Source of the DNA: UBA12481 sp012523435
GTDB taxonomy: Bacteria > Bacteroidota > Bacteroidia > Bacteroidales > UBA12481
Assembly: GCA_028686135.1 (NCBI GenBank)
Contig: JAQUCP010000011.1
Span: forward strand, 1-64,000
Direction: 5' to 3'
Length of the DNA stretch: 64,000 nt
The notes below the pieces were generated by a model. That model was given only the letters and a program-made list of their open reading frames with translations, was not told where the DNA came from and did no database searches. Within the stretch, counting starts at the first letter, position 1, and each line of letters opens with the position of its first letter. Below, piece by piece: positions 34,354 to 42,910 of this stretch. Made by a program: the position numbers and the translations under genes.

Positions 34354-36485
34354 ACGAAGGACACATAAACCAAATCGCCAGCGGTTTGAACCTCGATGCT
34401 TGGCAGGTTCGCAATACCCTCCATCTTTTCGGAGAAGGAGCAACCATTCCATTTGTTAGCAGATACCGGAAAGAGAAAACCGGCAGTCTGGATGAAGTCC
34501 AGCTGATGGAAATCAAAAAACAGTCGGACAGACTCCAGGAGCTGGATGCACGCCGCCAGACGATCCTGGATACTATCACCGAACAGGGAAAGCTAACTGC
34601 TGATTTGGAGAAAAGTATCCTCAACGCTATCAGCATGACCGAACTGGAGGATCTTTACCTTCCATATAAACCCAAACGAAAAACCCGGGGAAGCAAAGCA
34701 CGGGAGAAAGGCCTTGAGCCGCTGGCGGAAATGATCATGCAGCAACGAAGTGTAAATCCTGCTGTTTTGGCTGAAAATTATGTAAATGAAGAGGTTGCAG
34801 GAGTTGAGGAAGCTCTTGGTGGTGCACGAGATATCATTGCCGAATGGATCAATGAAGATCAGCGGGTTAGAAATGCTGTTCGCCGTGTGTACGAACGTAA
34901 CGCCTTCGTTAAGTCGAAACTGATTAAAGGCAAAGAGGAAGAGGGTGCAAAGTATGCCGACTATTTCGAGTTTCACGAACCACTAAAAAGATGTCCTTCC
35001 CACCGTCTTTTGGCCCTATTTCGTGGAGAGCGTGAAGGATTCCTGCGCGTCTCCGTCGAGCCCGAAGAGGAACTCGCCCTGGAACGTATCAACGAACGGG
35101 TATTGAGAAATAACAGTGCCTGTGCAGAACAAGTGCAAACTGCTGCGAAAGACGCTTATAAGCGCCTGCTTGGGCCATCGATCGAAACCGAATATCGAAA
35201 CCTTTTTAAGGAAAAAGCTGATGATGAGGCTATTCGAGTATTTGCCGATAACCTCCAGCAGCTTCTCCTAATGCCACCACTGGGTGAGAAAAGCATCCTG
35301 GCCATTGACCCCGGTTTTCGGACCGGTTGCAAGGTGGTCTGCCTCGATAAACAGGGAAATCTGGTTCATAATGAGACAATTTACCCTCATCCACCTCAGC
35401 GAGAGACATCCCAGGCAGCAAAAAAGATAAAATCCCTGGTCGATGCGTACAAAATCGAAGCGATTGCCATTGGGAACGGAACCGCCAGTCGGGAAACCGA
35501 ATATTTTATCCGTAACTATGTCCGTTTCGAAACCGATGTACAGGTTTATGTGGTTAGCGAAAATGGCGCCTCCATCTATTCGGCTTCGGATGTCGGACGT
35601 GAGGAGTTTCCGGATTACGATGTGACGGTCAGAGGATCAGTCTCAATCGGTCGTCGACTGATGGATCCGCTGGCTGAACTGGTAAAAATTGATCCGAAAT
35701 CAATCGGGGTGGGGCAGTATCAACATGATGTGGATCAGAAACGACTTCAGGAGAGTCTCGATCAGGTGGTGGTGAGCTGTGTGAATAAGGTTGGCGTTCA
35801 GGTTAATACCGCAAGTCGGCATCTGCTGACATACGTCTCCGGGCTAGGTCCTGCTCTGGCGCGAAACATCACCGACTATATCCACGAAAACGGTCCCGTG
35901 AAGAGTCGTCAAGAACTTCTTAAGGTACCCCGACTTGGGTGTAAAGCGTTTGAGCAGGCCGCTGGATTTCTTCGGATCCGGGGAGGAGAACATCCGCTGG
36001 ATAATAGTGCCGTGCATCCCGAAAGCTATGACGTGGTCGAGCAGATGGCTCGTGACCTGGGCTGCTCGGTGAACGATCTGATCACGGATCCCGCCCAACG
36101 CTCGGCCATCAAACTGGAAAAGTACGTTACCTCTGAAACTGGCTTGCCTACGCTAAAAGACATCCTGCAGGAACTCAGCAAACCGGGCAGAGATCCCCGT
36201 GGACGAATCAAGATTTTCGAGTTTTCTCAAGATGTTCACCAATTAGAAGATGTTAAGGCTGGAATGGTGCTCCCGGGCATTGTCACCAATATCACCCGAT
36301 TCGGGGCATTTGTCGATATTGGCGTGAAGCAGGATGGACTGGTGCACGTCTCCCAACTGGCCGATAAATATGTGTCTGACCCCTCCCAGGTGGTCAAATT
36401 ACATCAGCATGTAAAAGTTAAAGTACTGGAGGTTGACCTGGTGAGAAAGCGTATCCAATTGTCGATGAAGGGTTTACAGGACTAA
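34350..36485 (+). CDS. tex: Transcription accessory protein Tex (S1 RNA-binding)
   Basis: A 711-residue nucleic-acid-binding protein with the usual Tex order: N-terminal helical region, YqgF/RNase H-like fold (SILAIDPGFRTGCKVVCLD), helix-hairpin-helix (VSGLGPALARNITDYI), and C-terminal S1 domain (GMVLPGIVTNITRFGAFVDI). Tex proteins bind RNA polymerase or nascent RNA and affect transcript stability; no catalytic activity is established. ATG overlaps the rel stop as ATGA, and the 3' end overlaps the converging HAD gene by 12 bases. Confidence 0.96.
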   Translation: MNEGHINQIASGLNLDAWQVRNTLHLFGEGATIPFVSRYRKEKTGSLDEVQLMEIKKQSDRLQELDARRQTILDTITEQGKLTADLEKSILNAISMTELEDLYLPYKPKRKTRGSKAREKGLEPLAEMIMQQRSVNPAVLAENYVNEEVAGVEEALGGARDIIAEWINEDQRVRNAVRRVYERNAFVKSKLIKGKEEEGAKYADYFEFHEPLKRCPSHRLLALFRGEREGFLRVSVEPEEELALERINERVLRNNSACAEQVQTAAKDAYKRLLGPSIETEYRNLFKEKADDEAIRVFADNLQQLLLMPPLGEKSILAIDPGFRTGCKVVCLDKQGNLVHNETIYPHPPQRETSQAAKKIKSLVDAYKIEAIAIGNGTASRETEYFIRNYVRFETDVQVYVVSENGASIYSASDVGREEFPDYDVTVRGSVSIGRRLMDPLAELVKIDPKSIGVGQYQHDVDQKRLQESLDQVVVSCVNKVGVQVNTASRHLLTYVSGLGPALARNITDYIHENGPVKSRQELLKVPRLGCKAFEQAAGFLRIRGGEHPLDNSAVHPESYDVVEQMARDLGCSVNDLITDPAQRSAIKLEKYVTSETGLPTLKDILQELSKPGRDPRGRIKIFEFSQDVHQLEDVKAGMVLPGIVTNITRFGAFVDIGVKQDGLVHVSQLADKYVSDPSQVVKLHQHVKVKVLEVDLVRKRIQLSMKGLQD

Positions 36486-37127
36486 CAGTTTGTCCGGAAC
36501 AACTTCCAGTTGATCAATTAGTTCTCTTCCGCAACGGGATAATCGTTTTTCCGGATGATGCCCTCCGGTGTACAGGATGCATGCAACTCCAAGGGCAGCG
36601 GCCACCTCACTGTCATGGCTGGTGTCACCTACCATCACTACCTCTTCAGGTCGATAGCCCAGCTCTGTCATCAGCTCCAGCCCCAGGTCGATTTTGCCGT
36701 TGGCATAATGGTCGCCCAACCCTTTAACCTCCTCAAAAAAACCATGGATTCCATGGAAGGTGGTCATCTCATCGAGTACCCCCTTTTCGCTGGCCGACAA
36801 AAGGGATTGACCAACACCCATTCTCCTGACTGCCTCTAAAGCCTTCATGGCACCCGGCTGCAAGGTGCACTCCGTCCGTCGCTCGTCATACAATCGAATA
36901 AATTCCATGGCCGGTTTTTCAAAGGGCTCACGGGTGAAATCAAAGCCAGCACGTTCGTAATAATCCTTAACCGGAAAATCGAAAATCTCGGCATAACGGT
37001 TCTCATCAATTCCGGGTAAGCTCCTTGAAGTCAGTAATGAATTGATCGACTCTATGCATAACCACTTGTCGTTCAGTAATGTGCCATTCCAATCCCAAAT
37101 AATATGTTTAACCTTGAATTTCTTCAT
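36474..37127 (-). CDS. HAD-superfamily hydrolase, phosphoglycolate-phosphatase-like
   Basis: A 217-residue HAD phosphatase. Motif I is IWDWNGTLLND (DxNGT form), the second motif lies around LLSASEKG, and motif IV is VMVGDTSHDSEVAAALG. This type (GPH family) often hydrolyses phosphoglycolate or related small phosphates, for which no direct evidence exists here. Overlaps the tex 3' end by 12 bases on the opposite strand and has an intergenic region of about 96 bases to mutS2, where the mutS2 promoter lies. Confidence 0.9.
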   Translation of the reverse strand: MKKFKVKHIIWDWNGTLLNDKWLCIESINSLLTSRSLPGIDENRYAEIFDFPVKDYYERAGFDFTREPFEKPAMEFIRLYDERRTECTLQPGAMKALEAVRRMGVGQSLLSASEKGVLDEMTTFHGIHGFFEEVKGLGDHYANGKIDLGLELMTELGYRPEEVVMVGDTSHDSEVAAALGVACILYTGGHHPEKRLSRCGRELIDQLEVVPDKLLVL

Positions 37128-37193
37128 TCTCGTTGTTTTTTGTCGAGGAACCCGGATTGCGGGGCAGGGAAATTATAACATTTTTAGATTTGT

Positions 37194-37201
37194 TACTTTT
37201 G
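37194..37201 (+). promoter_or_regulatory. Candidate -7 element for mutS2
   Basis: TACTTTTG (37194-37201) matches TAnnTTTG exactly. Transcription near 37209 would leave about 15 bases to the TTG start of mutS2. Confidence 0.4.
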
Positions 37202-37223
37202 CAGTGAAATAATACGCTTTGCC

Positions 37224-39707
37224 TTGATTTATCCCGATACATTTGAAGAGAAGATAGGTTTTTCCCAAATCCGTAAGCGGGTTATCGATCTCTGTGATAG
37301 TCCAGTAGGCAAAGAACTTGCTGAAAACATGACGGCTGCTTTTAACCGGGAGGACATTGCGTGTCAGCTCGACGGAACAGATGAGATGAGTGCCATACTT
37401 CGCTTTGGTACTGATTTTCCGGAGATAGCACCGGTGGATATCCGAAATCCTGTTTCCCGCGCAATGGTTGTAGGGACCTGGCTGGATGTCCCAGAATGGC
37501 TTGATATTCGGCGTCTGATCCAGTCGGTGAAGCAGATCGGGCAGTATTTCGACCGGAAGGAGAAAACGCTCTATCCTGTTCTACAAAAGATGGTGATAGG
37601 GCTTAAAGTTTCTCCATTGATTCAGGAGCAGCTTGATCAGGTTTTTGGACGCAATGGGCAGGTTCGCGATCAGGCATCCCCGGCTCTACGGCAGATTAGG
37701 CAGGAGATGGTTCATCTTCAAAGCTCGATTGGCAGGAGAATGGAAAGAATTCTCCAGTCGGCCCGAACGGAAGGATGGATCGAACAGGACACGCAAGCTT
37801 CGATACGTGATGGCCGACTTGTGATTCCGATTCCCGTGTTTAATAAACGGAGAATTGCAGGATTGATTCACGATGAATCGGCTAGCGGGAAGACAGCCTT
37901 TGTAGAGCCCATAGAGTTGGTCGAATTGAACAATGAGTTAAGGGAGCTGGAGCTTGCAGAGCAGCGCGAAATCATTCGAATCTTAACTGACCTGACGAAT
38001 TTTCTTAGGCCTTATTTTTCTGAGATGTCCGAATGGAATCACCTGCTGGGTGAGTTGGATCTGGTGAGGGCAAAAGCCCGCTTGTCGATTCGTTGGGAGG
38101 GGTGTAAGCCACAACTCTCGGATCATCCGGAGATCAGCTGGAGAGAGTCAAAACATCCCTTGCTTTACCTGGCCTTTAAGCAAGAAGGTAAGCAGATTGT
38201 TCCTCAAGACATTCAGCTAACACAAGAAAAACGGATCTTACTGATTTCCGGACCTAATGCAGGGGGGAAGTCTGTCTGTCTTAAATCTGTTGGTTTAATT
38301 CAATATCTGATTCAATCGGGCTTTCTTCCCCCGCTGGCTGAAGGTTCGGTATCAGGTGTTTTTAAACAATTTTTAGTCGATATAGGCGATGAGCAATCAA
38401 TTGAAAATGATCTGAGTACGTATAGTTCTCACCTGCTTCACATGAAGCATTTTATCCGCCAGTCGGATTCTTCCACTCTCTTTTTGATAGATGAATTTGG
38501 TACCGGAACGGAGCCGCAACTGGGTGGTGCCATTGCTGAATCTATCTTGGAAGAGATCGCTGGATCCGGTGCTTTTGGGGTGATTACGACTCACTACTCC
38601 AATCTCAAGCATTTTGCGTCGGGGGCGGAGGGTATATTAAATGCTGCCATGCGTTTTGATGCCCAGCGAATGAGACCCCTGTTTGAGTTGGAGATTGGCA
38701 AACCTGGCAGCTCTTTTGCTTTTGAGATTGCGCGGAATATTGGGTTGCCCGAATCTGTTTTGGAACGTGCATCGCTGAAGATCGGAACAAAGCAGGTCAG
38801 TTTTGATCAGCATCTTCGGCAGATTTCACGTGACAAAAAGTACTGGGAAACGAAGCGGGATAAGATCCGCCGGTCGTCACGCGATTTGGATGAGCTGATG
38901 GTTAAATATACAGATCTGGTTGCTGCAACCGAGAAGGAACGAAAGAAGATCCTGGCAGAAACCAGGCGGGAGTCAGAAGACCTACTGGCCGGAATCAATC
39001 GTAAGATCGAGCAGGCGATCAGGGAAATTCGTGAATCGCAGGCAGATAAGGAGCGTTCAAAGAAAGTGAGGAGTGAGTTAGATTCGCTCCGAAATCAGGT
39101 AAAAGGGTCCCTGGAGGTCAGGAAAAAGGAGAGCGATCAAGCCATTGAAGACGGAGAAAAAGTAGCTGCTAAAGCCAGAAAAAAGTTTGGGGCAGGCCCG
39201 ACAGAAGTTAAAGAAAAGAAGCCCGAATCTACATCCAACTGGATCAAGGGCAGGAAGATAAGACTAATTGACCGTGATTTGTATGGAGAGATTCTTGATA
39301 CGCGGGAGGGTAATTTAGTAATTGCTGTTGGTCAGATGATTACCACGATTCCGATTGACCAGGTGGAGCCGGTATCAGAGAAGGAATACCGCGAAAAGAC
39401 TGGAAATAGCGATAAAACCAAACCATTTGGCGGATATGACCTGGAAGCGCGCCGCCTAAGTTTTTCCCCTAACCTCGATCTTCGTGGATTGAGAGCCGAT
39501 GAGGCCCTGCAACGAGTTACCGAGTTTATTGATGAAGCTGTGATGGTCGGTGAAACAAATCTACGAATCCTTCACGGAAAAGGTGATGGCATTCTGCGTA
39601 ACCTGATTCGAGAGTATCTATCTGGTGTTGATGTTGTTAGCCATTACCAGGATGAGGATATCCGTTTCGGAGGAACCGGAATTACGATTGTCAGGTTATC
39701 CTATTAG
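37224..39707 (+). CDS. mutS2: MutS2 family endonuclease/ATPase
   Basis: An 827-residue protein with MutS-like ATPase (Walker A ISGPNAGGKSVCLK, about 343-356; Walker B FLIDEFGTGTEPQLGG; STYSSHLLHMKH) and C-terminal Smr domain (LDLRGLRADEALQ with ILHGKGDGILRNLIREYL). MutS2 limits homologous recombination, and in some species it acts on collided ribosomes. The start is a TTG (37224-37226) that yields MIYPDTFEEKIGFSQIR, matching usual MutS2 N-termini in this phylum. A long coiled coil lies between ATPase and Smr. Confidence 0.95.
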   Translation: MIYPDTFEEKIGFSQIRKRVIDLCDSPVGKELAENMTAAFNREDIACQLDGTDEMSAILRFGTDFPEIAPVDIRNPVSRAMVVGTWLDVPEWLDIRRLIQSVKQIGQYFDRKEKTLYPVLQKMVIGLKVSPLIQEQLDQVFGRNGQVRDQASPALRQIRQEMVHLQSSIGRRMERILQSARTEGWIEQDTQASIRDGRLVIPIPVFNKRRIAGLIHDESASGKTAFVEPIELVELNNELRELELAEQREIIRILTDLTNFLRPYFSEMSEWNHLLGELDLVRAKARLSIRWEGCKPQLSDHPEISWRESKHPLLYLAFKQEGKQIVPQDIQLTQEKRILLISGPNAGGKSVCLKSVGLIQYLIQSGFLPPLAEGSVSGVFKQFLVDIGDEQSIENDLSTYSSHLLHMKHFIRQSDSSTLFLIDEFGTGTEPQLGGAIAESILEEIAGSGAFGVITTHYSNLKHFASGAEGILNAAMRFDAQRMRPLFELEIGKPGSSFAFEIARNIGLPESVLERASLKIGTKQVSFDQHLRQISRDKKYWETKRDKIRRSSRDLDELMVKYTDLVAATEKERKKILAETRRESEDLLAGINRKIEQAIREIRESQADKERSKKVRSELDSLRNQVKGSLEVRKKESDQAIEDGEKVAAKARKKFGAGPTEVKEKKPESTSNWIKGRKIRLIDRDLYGEILDTREGNLVIAVGQMITTIPIDQVEPVSEKEYREKTGNSDKTKPFGGYDLEARRLSFSPNLDLRGLRADEALQRVTEFIDEAVMVGETNLRILHGKGDGILRNLIREYLSGVDVVSHYQDEDIRFGGTGITIVRLSY

Positions 39708-39712
39708 GCGAA

Positions 39713-41437
39713 TTACCTGATATTCTTCTCCGGGATCTTCATCTCTGGATGTTCTTCTTTCATCTGGATCCAGTAATCCCGTATCGTCTGTTTAACCTCC
39801 CGGTGCAAGGTGAAAATTCCGAAAAGGTTGGGGATAGTCATAAAAGCTATGGCGATTCCCGAGAAGGTCCAAATGAGCGTGGTATCGGTGAAGGATGCCA
39901 GAAAAAAGCCGATCACATAGACAATACGATACCATATAACTGACTTGCTACCAAATAGATACGTCATAGCTCGATCGCCATAATAGGACCAGGCGATGGC
40001 TGTTGAGAAGGCAAATAATAACAGGCCAATGCTGACAATATATTTCCCGAAATCCCCCAGCCAGGTTTTCTTAAATGCTTCGGTTGTCAGAGGTGCGCTA
40101 TGTAGCAGCGATTTTCCCTCCATGCTTAGTCCAGTTGGTAGTGCAACGATGGATCCATTGGCCACTGAGAGAGTACCGTTGAAAGGTTGGTTGCCTGATT
40201 TGACGGTGATGTCTTCGGCTAGGGAGCGTGCATGCAGGATAGAAAGTTCATTGCTGATCACTCCGTCAACGATGGTTAAATTGCCGTTGAACAAGGCGAT
40301 CGTGTCGCGTTGGTTCAGATAGTCGGCCAGCTTTTCAACATCGGTGGATATTTTTTGATCATAAACCCGTTCCAGCACTTTTAGGTCGGCCATCTGAAAC
40401 GTGTTCGGAATTTTCTCTTTCCAGACTCCGGATGAGAGGATAGCCAGACCGGTGAGCATACAAATGATCACCGTATCAATAAACGGTTCCAGGATGGCCA
40501 CCATTCCTTCGGATACCGGTTCATGGGCGCGGGCGGCGGAGTGGGCAATCGGGGCCGACCCCTGGCCAGCCTCATTGGAGAAGAGGCCACGATTGACTCC
40601 CCGGTTGAAAGCAAAAGCAAATCCAGCACCAAGAAATCCTCCGACAGCCGCTGTGCCGGTAAATAGATTCGTAAAAATCGATGCTATGCTTGGAAGTAAA
40701 TTCTGAATATTAAAGGCGATGATCAGGACAACCCCGATAAAATAGATCAGGGCCATACCAGGAACCAACCTGGAGGACACCTTGGCAATGCGCTGAATCC
40801 CCCCGATAATGACAAAAGCTAGCATAACGGCCAGAACAGCACCAGTGATGATCTGCTTAATTCCGAAGGTGGCATAGATGGAGTTGGCTATACTGTTGAT
40901 CTGTGGTAGGTTACCAGTTCCAAAGGAGCTAATGACGGTGGCCGCAGCAAAAAAGCCTCCCAAAACATAACCGGTTTTGATCATCCGCCCGTTTTTGAGC
41001 TTGATGTTGAGTCTCTTCTTCATATAATACATCGGGCCACCTGAAACCTGACCGTTTTCGGTGAAATCACGGTATTTATGGCTGAGCGTTACCTCCACGA
41101 ATTTGGTACACATCCCGATCAGGGCTGTGACCAGCATCCAAAAGAGCGCAGCAGGCCCTCCCAGATGGATAGCAAATGCCACTCCGGCAATGTTACCGGT
41201 TCCAACTGTTCCCGATAAGGCCGTTGAAAGGGCTTGAAAATGAGAAGTGTCCCCTTGATCCGATCCTTTGTCAAATTTTCCTGATACGCACTTTAAAGCG
41301 TGCCGGAAATACCTGATCTGGGGAAACCTTAGATAAATCGTGAAAAAGAGCCCTACACCTAGGAGAAGGTAAACGAACCAGGAGGAACCCCCGATCATTC
41401 CGTCCACCTTGAGAAGAAATTCATTGAGTTGCTGCAT
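39713..41437 (-). CDS. AgcS family sodium:alanine symporter with an extra soluble insert
   Basis: A 574-residue membrane transporter. The AgcS signature GTVGTGNIAGVAFAIHLGGP is intact, and the core helices match alanine/glycine:cation symporters (FNRGVNRGLFSNEAGQGSAPIAHSAA). It is about 100 residues longer than usual because of an insert between TGLAILSSGVW and APLTTEAFKKTW (about 40085-40430) rich in short beta-like turns (LTIVDGVISN, GTLSVANGSIVAL). The insert falls in a loop of the family. Substrate probably alanine or a related amino acid, inferred from family. Confidence 0.9.
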   Translation of the reverse strand: MQQLNEFLLKVDGMIGGSSWFVYLLLGVGLFFTIYLRFPQIRYFRHALKCVSGKFDKGSDQGDTSHFQALSTALSGTVGTGNIAGVAFAIHLGGPAALFWMLVTALIGMCTKFVEVTLSHKYRDFTENGQVSGGPMYYMKKRLNIKLKNGRMIKTGYVLGGFFAAATVISSFGTGNLPQINSIANSIYATFGIKQIITGAVLAVMLAFVIIGGIQRIAKVSSRLVPGMALIYFIGVVLIIAFNIQNLLPSIASIFTNLFTGTAAVGGFLGAGFAFAFNRGVNRGLFSNEAGQGSAPIAHSAARAHEPVSEGMVAILEPFIDTVIICMLTGLAILSSGVWKEKIPNTFQMADLKVLERVYDQKISTDVEKLADYLNQRDTIALFNGNLTIVDGVISNELSILHARSLAEDITVKSGNQPFNGTLSVANGSIVALPTGLSMEGKSLLHSAPLTTEAFKKTWLGDFGKYIVSIGLLLFAFSTAIAWSYYGDRAMTYLFGSKSVIWYRIVYVIGFFLASFTDTTLIWTFSGIAIAFMTIPNLFGIFTLHREVKQTIRDYWIQMKEEHPEMKIPEKNIR

Positions 41438-41559
41438 CCGTCGAAATCTTGTGGATTAACGGGGGATAAAAATGTCATAAAAAAACCGAAGGAGCAAATG
41501 AAATGCTGTAAAGCAATCGATTGCAACCAAAGGTTTTGAATGGGTAATGGCAGGAATTC

Positions 41560-42144
41560 TTATCTTTTGGTATACCCTTCGATCATCAATATTATCGCTC
41601 TGATTTCCAGTCGATTAAATTCAGTTTTTTTGTGGGGTATGTAGTAGCGAAGACCAAAATGAACCCGCCGGTCCAGTTCGGCATGTAATCCGACAAAGTA
41701 CTCCATTGGTGATCGTAGGCCTTGGTAGTCATGCCATTTCGTTCCTGAGGAGGCATCGCCAGCAAGAGTAATAGTTCGACCTGCTACGACATGGGAGTAC
41801 TGAACGCCTCCTTCGAGGCGGAGTTTTTTAATCGGGATGAACTGGAGAGCAATATGGGGCTCAAGATAGAAACCCCGCAGGTCTCCCAGGGTGTCGAAAT
41901 CGTTTGTTCCTTTCATGGAAACTTGAGCTCCAAAGTTGATTTTCAGGGATTTGCTCAAGGAGCTGTAGAAGTCCACTCCTGCTCCCGGCAACAGCGTCCT
42001 ATTATAATGGACTGTGTCGTTCAGCAGCCTGGTGGAGTTGAGGCTGATAGTCAATCCCATGGAGATGTTCCCCCGGGTGTATTGTTGGGCACAAACTCCC
42101 ATGCTCATGAATACTACCAGAAGTAAAATACTAATCCGCTTCAT
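41560..42144 (-). CDS. Small outer-membrane beta-barrel protein (PorT-like)
   Basis: A 194-residue exported protein (signal peptide ending CAQQ). The mature part shows alternating strands typical of an 8-strand outer-membrane barrel (KSLKINFGAQVSMKG, LRLEGGVQYSHVV, HFGLRYYIPHK). No ligand or partner visible; likely a structural or porin-like protein. Unrelated neighbours on both sides. Confidence 0.65.
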   Translation of the reverse strand: MKRISILLLVVFMSMGVCAQQYTRGNISMGLTISLNSTRLLNDTVHYNRTLLPGAGVDFYSSLSKSLKINFGAQVSMKGTNDFDTLGDLRGFYLEPHIALQFIPIKKLRLEGGVQYSHVVAGRTITLAGDASSGTKWHDYQGLRSPMEYFVGLHAELDRRVHFGLRYYIPHKKTEFNRLEIRAIILMIEGYTKR

Positions 42145-42190
42145 TTTCCAGGTTTTTCTTGACCAAAATTAAACTATTTCATACGAAGTC

Positions 42191-42853
42191 TTATCCGTAA
42201 TAGGCTACCGTGATCTCCCGTTTACCTTTAGGGCCAGGAACTTTAGTGGCTCGGAATCCAGCTTCTTTTAGGTTCCTTCTGATTTGTCCCTTGACTGAAT
42301 AAGTAACCAGAATGGCTTCATCTTCAAGTGTTTGCGCAATGCTCGAAAAAACGGCTGTGCTCCATAAATCAGGTTGGATAGCTGGACCAAATGCATCAAA
42401 ATAGACCAGGTCGAATAGATGATCCGAGTTGAAATTCCGAATATCTCCAGCTCGCTTAATCAGGGTAAAGTGATCGGTTATTTGGGAGGGAACTTCCCAT
42501 GGGGCCTCATGTAATTGAAGGAGTAGGCGATGGTTACCCCCAAGATAATCCGCAAAATTCAGGATTTGGTACTCTTCGGGTTTAAGGGGGTACTTCTCCC
42601 AACTTTCATAATAGATTTGGCTCTCAGAGGATTGTGAATTTAGGCAAGTGAGCAAAGCATTCAGTCCGGTACCGAAACCTACCTCCAGAATCCGGATTTT
42701 GGAAGCCCTGACTCTCTTCAGTCCGTTTTCGATAAAAACATGAAGGCTCTCATTGATCGATCCATGAATTGAGTGATAATGCTCACCCAATTCAGGGATA
42801 AAAATGGTGTGCGAACCATCTGCGGTCTGTTCTATTCTGCGTTCAGCCATCAT
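42191..42853 (-). CDS. mnmD: tRNA (5-methylaminomethyl-2-thiouridine34) methyltransferase MnmD
   Basis: A 220-residue SAM-dependent methyltransferase with motif I ILEVGFGTGLNALL and acidic LVYFDAFGPAIQPDLW. The N-terminal ADGSHTIFIPELGEHYHSIHG is characteristic of the MnmD part of MnmC, here as a single-domain protein (no C-terminal FAD oxidase of MnmC). It completes mnm5s2U34 in tRNA after MnmA has added sulfur (mnmA is at 3.3 kb). It diverges from the FucI-like gene with 57 bases between. Confidence 0.93.
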   Translation of the reverse strand: MMAERRIEQTADGSHTIFIPELGEHYHSIHGSINESLHVFIENGLKRVRASKIRILEVGFGTGLNALLTCLNSQSSESQIYYESWEKYPLKPEEYQILNFADYLGGNHRLLLQLHEAPWEVPSQITDHFTLIKRAGDIRNFNSDHLFDLVYFDAFGPAIQPDLWSTAVFSSIAQTLEDEAILVTYSVKGQIRRNLKEAGFRATKVPGPKGKREITVAYYG

Positions 42854-42910
42854 CTTCCGATATGCGAAAAATAGTTAATTTAGCAATCAAACGAAAAAAA
42901 AGGACAGACC

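Noticed and set aside
41438..41559. Terminator after the small beta-barrel gene
   Set aside because: A GGTTTTTTT run follows on the minus strand and a perfect GCAATCGATTGC palindrome is present, but the possible outer stem is only about 6 bp with a large loop; too weak to call.
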